Shown here piece by piece: positions 1-7,500 of a stretch of DNA of 9,006 bases. The stretch comes from Phycisphaerae bacterium (GTDB taxonomy: Bacteria > Planctomycetota > Phycisphaerae > Phycisphaerales > SM1A02): NCBI GenBank assembly GCA_002683195.1, contig NYSW01000036.1, forward strand, positions 13,990-22,995. The letters are read 5' to 3'. Made by a program: the position numbers and the translations under genes. Every line of letters starts with the position of its first letter. The first letter of the stretch is position 1. The notes beneath the pieces are model-generated. The model was not told the origin of the DNA. It did no database searches and saw only the letters and a list, made by a program, of their open reading frames with translations.

Positions 1-1473
1 ATCGTTGCGGGATCGGCCACACTCGAACCGGACACCCAGAACATGCTCGTGCCGGGCATCCTCTTGCCCGGTGCCGCGGAATCGATGTCGCACCATCCGG
101 ACCTCGACATCCTCGAACTCGTCAGGAAACCGTCTCTGACCGCCCCGGTGATCGATGGGTTCGGGCAGATCCGGTCCCCGAGCGATCCGGCAGAAGGCGA
201 GCTGGGAATCGGTGGGCTCGAAATGGCCTGGAATCCCGACGAACTCTTCTCGGTGGCCGTCGTCGTCGGGGGTCGCATGGGTGCGATGGATTCCGACTGG
301 AATGCTTTGGAACATCAGGACACCGGACCGTCATTCGATGAAGCGGTCACCGGTCTCACCGGCGCGCCGACCGCCTTCAACGGACTTGGATTCGGCGGAT
401 TGTTCGGTGGCGAAATCGATCCTTTCAACGCGGGTCGGGTGTTCGTTCCGAATCAGGCCGAGGACGATCTGGCCGCGGCGTTCGTCGCGACTCGGGCGAA
501 GTTCCGACCGTCCGACGCGACCAGTTTCGGCTTTGTCGCGACCCGCGGTGGGGCAGCGGCCCAGGACACCTCGCTCTTCGGGTTCGACGTCACCCAGAAG
601 ATCGGTGAACATCAGGTCGAAGCATGGCTCCAGCAATCGTTGGGGTCGAGCGACCAGGCGGAGATGGAGTCCGACAGTTCCGCCATCGGCGCATCGTTGG
701 GTGGCGACCTGTTCGGCCTTCGATACGCCGTCGGCTGGCGTCGGATCGGCGATGGATTCGAATCCGGTCTTGGAGCGACGGGTGTTCGTGGCAGTCACGC
801 GATGCTCGGACGAATCGACGGGGGCATCGCCCTCGAGTCGATCCCGTTCCTGCAGCGCTGGGAGTTTGGTCTGCAAGCCCGGGTCGATACGGATCTCGAA
901 CTCGATCCGAACGCCGTTGATTTCGACATCGATGCGATTCGTCTGGTCGCCACCACTGGTGATCGGATCGAATTCGGTCTTCGACAGGCGAAACGGATTC
1001 GAACCAAGGAGTTCGTCGAGACTGAAACCGAGATGGAGACTCACGAGCGTTATCGAATCGGAATCTCTTCGAATCCGGCTCGATCGGTTCAATGGAAGGG
1101 CGAGGTCGACTTCGGCGATCCCGAGGCCGACATCGTCGCGACCTGGAAAGGCAGAGCCAGATGGTCACCTGGAGGTGGGTTTCAGATCGGTGGCATGCTG
1201 GCCGCGGACCGGCGTTTGGATGACCGCCCTTCGAATGAAACTCTTCGCGCGGCGGTTGATGGCGGTTTCGGGGTTGGCCAAGCCGCCACCGTGCGGAGCA
1301 GGTTCGGATTCGACGCGTCCCGCTCCCAGATATCTCTTGGACATTCGATCGGATGGAATCTCGATCACAATGCCTCGATCGCGATCTCGGTCGAACAGGA
1401 TCTTCCGGTGATCGTGATGAACGATCGAACCCCCGTCACTCGGGCCCGGTTGTCCGGTCGATTCGAATTTTAA
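1..1473 (+). CDS. C-terminal part of a predicted outer-membrane beta-barrel protein, DUF5916-like (5'-partial)
   Basis: The reading frame is open from the first base to a TAA stop, giving 490 visible residues. An ATG at position 43 could be proposed as the start, but no Shine-Dalgarno-like sequence precedes it and the frame continues upstream, so I treat the gene as truncated by the window edge. From about residue 170 the protein is a series of short amphipathic stretches with alternating hydrophobic residues, separated by Gly/Asp/Ser-rich turns. It ends in RARLSGRFEF with a C-terminal phenylalanine, the usual signature of outer-membrane barrels recognised by the BAM machinery. The segments WNPDELFSVAVVVGGRMGAM and SFGFVATRGG followed by GFDVTQKIGEHQVEAWL resemble the barrel half of DUF5916 proteins, which often follow a CBM9-like domain. 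That family call is by eye and tentative. No TonB box or plug is visible. The gene ends 123 bases before the NRPS start, on the same strand. Confidence 0.7.
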   Translation: MVAGSATLEPDTQNMLVPGILLPGAAESMSHHPDLDILELVRKPSLTAPVIDGFGQIRSPSDPAEGELGIGGLEMAWNPDELFSVAVVVGGRMGAMDSDWNALEHQDTGPSFDEAVTGLTGAPTAFNGLGFGGLFGGEIDPFNAGRVFVPNQAEDDLAAAFVATRAKFRPSDATSFGFVATRGGAAAQDTSLFGFDVTQKIGEHQVEAWLQQSLGSSDQAEMESDSSAIGASLGGDLFGLRYAVGWRRIGDGFESGLGATGVRGSHAMLGRIDGGIALESIPFLQRWEFGLQARVDTDLELDPNAVDFDIDAIRLVATTGDRIEFGLRQAKRIRTKEFVETETEMETHERYRIGISSNPARSVQWKGEVDFGDPEADIVATWKGRARWSPGGGFQIGGMLAADRRLDDRPSNETLRAAVDGGFGVGQAATVRSRFGFDASRSQISLGHSIGWNLDHNASIAISVEQDLPVIVMNDRTPVTRARLSGRFEF

Positions 1474-1488
1474 GCTTCCGCTTCTGCT

Positions 1489-1518
1489 TTGAATCCGGCT
1501 GCAGGGAGCCTTGATAAT
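1489..1518 (+). promoter_or_regulatory. Candidate sigma-70-type promoter for the NRPS gene
   Basis: TTGAAT at 1489-1494 matches four of six bases of the -35 consensus. GATAAT at 1513-1518 matches five of six bases of the -10 consensus. They are separated by 18 bases, within the normal range. It lies just after the barrel gene's stop and is the only AT-rich patch in the intergenic region. A start site would fall near 1525, leaving an untranslated leader of about 70 bases that contains the two hairpins described separately. It would let the NRPS be transcribed independently of the barrel gene. This is a pattern match only; read-through from upstream is equally possible. Confidence 0.4.
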
Positions 1519-1541
1519 CGTCGATACTTCAGTATCCGACG
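1519..1541 (+). repeat. Inverted repeat / stem-loop 1 in the NRPS leader
   Basis: CGTCGATAC (1519-1527) can pair with GTATCCGACG (1532-1541) across a TTCA loop, giving a nine-pair stem with one bulged C. It begins on the base after the candidate -10 element, so it would sit at or overlap the transcription start. There is no following T-run, so it is not a canonical intrinsic terminator for the upstream gene. It could be an operator palindrome, a 5'-end mRNA-stabilising hairpin, or part of a weak terminator. Confidence 0.45.
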
Positions 1542-1544
1542 CTG

Positions 1545-1562
1545 CCATCTCAAACGAGATGG
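1545..1562 (+). repeat. Perfect inverted repeat / stem-loop 2 in the NRPS leader
   Basis: CCATCTC (1545-1551) and GAGATGG (1556-1562) are exact reverse complements with an AAAC loop, giving a seven-pair perfect stem. It lies three bases after stem-loop 1 and 34 bases before the NRPS start codon. No poly-T tract follows. The two adjacent hairpins fill most of the leader between promoter and gene, which fits a regulatory leader or a paired factor-dependent termination/stability element. Nothing in the sequence decides between these. Confidence 0.45.
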
Positions 1563-1596
1563 ATGATGTCGGTGACGAAGGACCGAGAACCAAGGC

Positions 1597-4500
1597 GTGA
1601 CCCCCGATTCCGAATCTTCGCCCCACGACTCCCCGGTCGGTCTCGCCGACTTTGCGGGCCTGTGGTCTGCGCTGGTCGGACCGGTCGACCAGGAGGTCGA
1701 TCTTCGGACGCGGGGTGTTTCAAGTCTCGACCTGCTCGGGATCGAGTTGGAGATCCGACGTCACACGAACCGTGCGGTCTCGCTCGACGGAATCGACGGT
1801 CCGATCACGTACTCCGCCGTCGAGGCGGCCGTGGAGAACGCACCGAGATTGCCGGTCGGGATCGAGTCTCGCCGGCGGGAGTCGATCGACGCGCCGGCAA
1901 CGGGGGCTCAAGCCAGCCAGTGGCTCATCGAACGCCTTCAGCCTCGGAGTCGCGGGTACCTGGTACCGCTGGTGGTGGAACTCCCGGAAGACACGACGTG
2001 GCGAAGCCTCTCCGCGGCGTTGACGACCCTGGTTGAAAGACATCCGGCACTCCGGACCAGCATCCATCCCGCCCGGGACGACCCCGGCTCCCTTCGGCAG
2101 GTGGTGGGCCCGGCGCCCGGCATGGTGGTGATCGAACCACGGAGCGTGCCCGACCTTCGTGATCATTCGATCGCCGCGGTGATCGAGGGGATGGCCGGGA
2201 ATCTGCCAACGGTTTCGAGTGGTCACCCCTGGAGAGCGATTGGACTGACGCTGGATGGTCGGCTTCGATCGTTGCTCCTGCTTCTTCATCATGTGGTGGT
2301 CGACGATCCATCGCTTCGAATGCTCGTGCGGGAACTTCATCGGGAACTGGCCGGCGCCGATCATCCGGATGCGGCGGGGCCGGAACGACCCGAAATTGAA
2401 ATGGATCTCCGAGACGTCGGCCTTCGTGAGCAGCGGACTTCGGCATCGGCGGAGGAAATCGCTTGGTGGAGGCGGAGGCTGGCCGGTTTGGCGCCGCGTC
2501 TCGAACTCGGCCCGGAACACGATGTGGGGGCCCAGGTCCGACGTCGTGCAGCATTCCTCGATTCAGCGGCCGTGCGACGTCTTGACGAACGGATTCGAGA
2601 CGCGGGAGGGGTCCGCACCGCCGCCGTGCTGCGAGCGGCTCGATCCGCCGCCGCGGCGATCGGGATCGCGCCGGATGGCGCCATGCCGATCGGGCTGCCG
2701 ATGTCGCTTCGTGATCATGGCGATGCCGGCACCGTCGGCATGTTCCTGAACACGCTGCCGATGTCGATCGCGGCCAACGACTCGCTTGCGAAGATCGCGG
2801 CCACGATCCGCGAGGGTCGCAGCCATCGTGGAGTGGCGTACGAGGCGATCGCGCGGAGTGCGGCTCCGATCGAACCGATCCCGGGACGATCGCCATGGCT
2901 GGATTTCGTGGTTGGCGTGGTCGAAAGTGATCGCGAGCCGGGTTCGCCGCTGAAGTGGCGGGTCGCACCGCCGGGTCACAGTCCATTCCCGATCATGCTG
3001 ATCACTCGGTTCGAAACTGACGGTTGTCGAATCGAGCTTGACGTCGATCCAGCCTGGATTCGTGATCAGGATGCCGAAGAACTCCTCTCCTTGATGGTCG
3101 AGGAACTCGGTTCGAATGCAGGCGAGACCATTCCCCATCGCGTGTCGGTCTGCGAGGGTCCGGTTCTGGATCCCGACGACCATCGGAGTCTGCCGGAGAC
3201 GGTTCGTGCCGCGGCCCGGGAGACACCGGAGGCGGTGGCGGTTCGAGACGGTGGTGGTGAATGGAACTTCAAGGAACTCGACGAGCTCGCGGATCGTCTC
3301 GCCGCTTCGATCCTCTCCGGCGTCCCGACGGGATTCAAGCCGGGATCTCCGATCGCGATCTTCGGGCGACCTTCTCGTGAAACGAATCTCGCGGTGATCG
3401 CCGCGATGAGAGCGGGTGGAGCGGCCATGCCGATACCCCCCGAAACGCCGGTCTCTCGGGCGGCGGATCTTCTTCGCCGGTCCGAGCCGGTGGCGGCGAT
3501 CGTGGCGTCCCCGGATCTTCTCCGGAACGCCGACGATTCGATCGACGCTTCGGGAAGATCGGTTCCGGTGGTCGAAGTCGATGAAGGTTCATTGGTGGCC
3601 GCTGCCGTGGAACTTCCGAAGATCAACGTCGATCAGGCCTGCTACGTGCTCTTCACCAGTGGTTCCACCGGTGAACCCAAGGCCGTGCGAATGCATCACG
3701 GGGGTCTTGCCGGTCTCATCGAGCATGAGTGCCGTCGGACACCGATCGATGTCGCGGCTCGAACGGCTCAGTTTGCGCCGCTGGGTTTCGACGTGGCGTT
3801 CCAGGAACTCTTCTCCACCTGGGCCAGCCGGGGCACGGTGGTCTCGGTACCACTGGACGTCCGGCGGGATCCATCGGCCCTTGCTCGGTTCATACGAGAT
3901 GAAGGAATCACGAGGCTGCACCTGCCACCCTTGATTCTGCGGGCGTTGGCCGCCAGTTGTCAGGAAGGATTCCCGGATTGCCTTCGAGAGGTCGTTTGCG
4001 CCGGTGAAGCGCTCCGGATCGACGAATCCGTTCGGGCGGCAGCCGGTGCGATGTCTGATTCCATTCGCATCGTGAATCAGTACGGACCGACCGAAACGCA
4101 TGTCGCGACCCATCTGGATCTTGGAAACAAGATCGAGATGTGGCCTGTGGTTCCGTCGATCGGGGCCCCGATCGACGGCGTTCGAATTCAGATCGAGGAT
4201 CAGCAAGGACTGCCGGTGGGGCTGGGAGAAGCCGGAGAGATCGTGGTCTACGGCGATGCGGTGGCCCTTGGATACCTCGATGGCTCGAGTGGGGGATTCG
4301 AAGTCGAGGCCGAGCAAGGGCGTCGCTATCGCACCGGGGACCAGGCGCGATTGAGTCGTGGTGGGAAAATCGAGTTTCTCGGGCGTGCCGATCACCAGAT
4401 GAAGATCTCGGGGTACCGGGTCGAACCAGGTGAGATCGAGGCGGCATTGGTGGAATTGGATCCGGTCCGGGACGCCGCGGTGATCATGGTCTCTCACGGA

Positions 4501-7500
4501 GAGGCACCCGATTCCACGGATTCCATGCGATTGCAGGCCTTCGTGACGGGGCCTTCCAGCACCGGGGAGATCGATGAATGCCTTCGGCAGATCAAAGATC
4601 GTCTTCCTCCATGGATGGTGCCTGATCGAATTCAGGCGATGAAATCGCTTCCCCGTTCAAGCAATGGCAAGGTCGATCGAACCGCACTGAGAAAGTCCGC
4701 CATTCTGCCGCCGGTGGGACGGAGTGGAAACGGATGGACGGTTTCAGACGTGCTTGCCCGGCTGGCCGAAGAGATCGATCCGGAAGCGACCGTTGAGACC
4801 ACCGGAGACCGAAGTCTCGGGAGCCTCGGAATCGACAGTCTCGGTGGTATTCGATTGCAGATCGCCCTGGTCCAGAGTCATGGGCTCGAACTCCCGGTGG
4901 CCCGGATTCTGGGAATGGGACTGCAGGAACTCCGGCAGATGCTGGAGTCGGCCGCGGGAACGGCAGCGATGGTTTCGGGCGTACGAGTTCAGGAACCCGC
5001 AAGGGGCGAGGCGGAGTCATCTGCGAGCAGCCAGACGGCCCGTTGGGATCCTCTCGATCCTCTCGTGCGCGATGTGCTGGCCGAGGAGGCACTGGCGCCG
5101 GAAGGCGCGTTCCACCTGGCCTGGACCATACGGTTTGACCGGCATGTCTCGATCGAGGAGATCGGTCGACGACTGGCGGTGGTTCGGCGGAGGCATCCCA
5201 CGCTTCGAACCGCACGGCGAGCGGACCTGGGTGAACGGGTGATTCCGATCACCGAATCCGTGCCCTTCGATCTGGAGACCTTCGAGCAACCTCCCGATCG
5301 CGAGATGCTCGATCGCATACTCCGCCATCCACTTCGGGTCGCAGAGGGTCTCCCCTGGCGAATGGCCACCTGGGCGGAGCCCACGGGAAACACCTCGATC
5401 CTGGTGGTGATTCACCACGCGGCGGTCGACGGCCGAACCGCTCAGAAGATTCTCGAGGAGATCATCTCGGAAGGCGCGGGTGGTCCGCCGAGAGTGCGTT
5501 CGTCGCCGGAAATCGCGGGCGGTGAGCTCGACGACGGCTGGTGGATCGACCGCCTGCGAGATGTTCTGGGTGATGCCCGCCTGCCGGATGCCGAATTCGA
5601 TGGTGACGGTCTGCGAGAACTGGCGATCGATCACCGAGGTGGAGACATCTTCCGGCGTTCCGCGGAGCGTGCCGCTCGCTGCGGCATGGCACCGATCGTC
5701 CCGGCGCTCGTCGCCTGGGCCATCGTGTTGGGGAGGGCTTCCGAACGAGACAAGATCGTGATCGGAATCCCCTTCGCGATCGACCTTGAAGATCTGGGCC
5801 TCGGTGCCTCGATCCTTCCGGTGGCGATCGACGTCGACGACCAACGATCCCTCGGATCGACCCTGCACCGGGTCGCAGCCACGATTGGAGAGGGTCTTGA
5901 TCATCGGAACGGTGCGTTGGGGCGGATCGTTCGCGGGTTGGAGCCGGACTCCTCGTTCGTTCGGCCGCCACTGGACGGCGTGCTGACGCGAGATGATGTC
6001 GTTCGTCGTTTTCAGGGAGCCGATATCCAGTGGACTTCAACCGGTGCCGGTGTCTTCCGGGCGGCCCTGGTCCTGCCCGTGGAAGATGAAGCATCGCCCG
6101 TGGCGCTGGATGTCGAGTCCGGCGTGCTCGACGGCGAGACGCCGGCGGCGTTCCTCGATCGAGTGACGTTCACGCTGGAAGGCATCTGCGATGCGATGGG
6201 CGGAATGACCGGTCCCGAAGACACCGTTCTGATCGGTGACGTCAAGAGCCTGAATGCGGTGGAGCAACGGCAGTTGGAGGTGTTCTCCCGGGGCGATGAT
6301 GATCGATCCGGATCAATGGCACCCTTGAACATGGTGGACGGATTCCGGAGGCAGGTGGAACGCGATCCGGATGCCCCGGCGGTCACTGACCGAGACGGAA
6401 CGATCTCCTACCGTGAACTCGATCGGTGGTCGGCATCCATCGCGTCGGAACTACGATCGAAGGTCGACGACCCTCGGGGTCGGGCGATCGCGATTGCGGG
6501 ACCGAGATCCGCCGCCACCATCGCCGGGATGCTCGCGACCGCCCGGGTCGGTGCCTGGTTCGTCCCGATTGATGATGACGCGCCGACGGAACGCCGAGCG
6601 GCGCAGATCGCTGCCAGCCGACCGATCGCGGCGATGGTCGTCGGCGGTGATGTCGCCGCGGTGCCGGAGGTGTCCCGGGTGATCGACCCGCTGCGTTGTC
6701 GAGCCGGTGCAGCGGCTCCGAACGACGCGGAGATCGACCCCGACGCACCGTTCTATGCGATGTTCACGTCGGGAACGACCGGCGAGCCTCGAGGGGCGGT
6801 GATCCCACATCGAGCGGTGGTTCGGTTGGTGGACGATCCGTGGTTCCTTCCTGGTGGGCCGGGGTTTCGGATGCTCCACGCCGCGCCGCTGGCCTTCGAT
6901 GCCTCGACCCTCGAGATCTGGTGGCCGCTTCTGAATGGCGGGACCGTCTGTTGCTGGGAGGGTTCCGGGGCGGATCTCGTCGGCTTGCAGGCTCGGATGC
7001 GACGAGACGGGGTACAGGGTTGCTGGCTGACCGCCGCGATCTTCCATCTCGCCGTCGATGGGATGCCCGAGTTCTTCCAGAGCCTCGACCTGGTCCTGAC
7101 GGGTGGGGACGTCGTTTCGGCGAATCACGTCCGTCGCCTGCTGGAGAGTCGTCCGGAGATCGCCTTGATCGATGGATACGGTCCGACGGAGAACACCGTG
7201 TTCACCGCCTGTGAATCGATGGTGGCGGGTGGCGTTGGTCGGAAGTCGATACCAGTGGGTCGGCCGATCCGTGGAACCCGTCTCCGGATCGTCGACGCTT
7301 CCGGGCGAGACGTTCCGCCGGGGCGGTTCGGAGAATTGCTCGCCACCGGGACCGGAGTCGGACTTGGATACCTCGGCCCGGATGGACGACCGGAGGTTCG
7401 AGGTGGATTCGAATCGGAGGCGGGCGGGGACCGGGATGCCGATCGATATCGCACCGGTGATCGCGTTCGCTGGGGGGTCGATGGCCGAATCGAATTCGGA

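Noticed and set aside
43..45. ATG as the true start of the barrel gene
   Set aside because: No ribosome-binding site precedes it and the frame is open to the window edge with ordinary codons, so the gene more likely begins upstream.
331..1092. Minus-strand open frame of about 250 codons opposite the barrel gene
   Set aside because: The plus-strand frame shows the beta-strand pattern and terminal Phe; the antisense product is charged and featureless.
1..1473. The upstream barrel as a TonB-dependent siderophore receptor
   Set aside because: No plug-domain or TonB-box motif is seen in the visible part, and the strand pattern resembles DUF5916-type barrels more. The missing N-terminus leaves some doubt.
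1563..2036. ATG-started plus-strand frame overlapping the NRPS start, a possible small upstream gene
   Set aside because: Its product is Arg/Gly/Pro-rich, it has no clear ribosome site, and it overlaps PCP1 and C1 in another frame. PCP1 is well supported in the NRPS frame.
1900..3141. C1 as a heterocyclisation (Cy) domain, by analogy with PchE and HMWP2
   Set aside because: Cy domains carry DxxxxD at the C3 motif; C1 keeps HHxxxD and also has NTLP at C5, so it is a condensation domain.
3589..4497. Minus-strand open frame of about 300 codons opposite A1
   Set aside because: It is antisense to conserved A-domain motifs with no family resemblance; a composition shadow.
5038..6231. C2 as an epimerisation domain
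   Set aside because: It is followed directly by an A domain rather than a further C domain, and it lacks recognisable epimerase-specific motifs.
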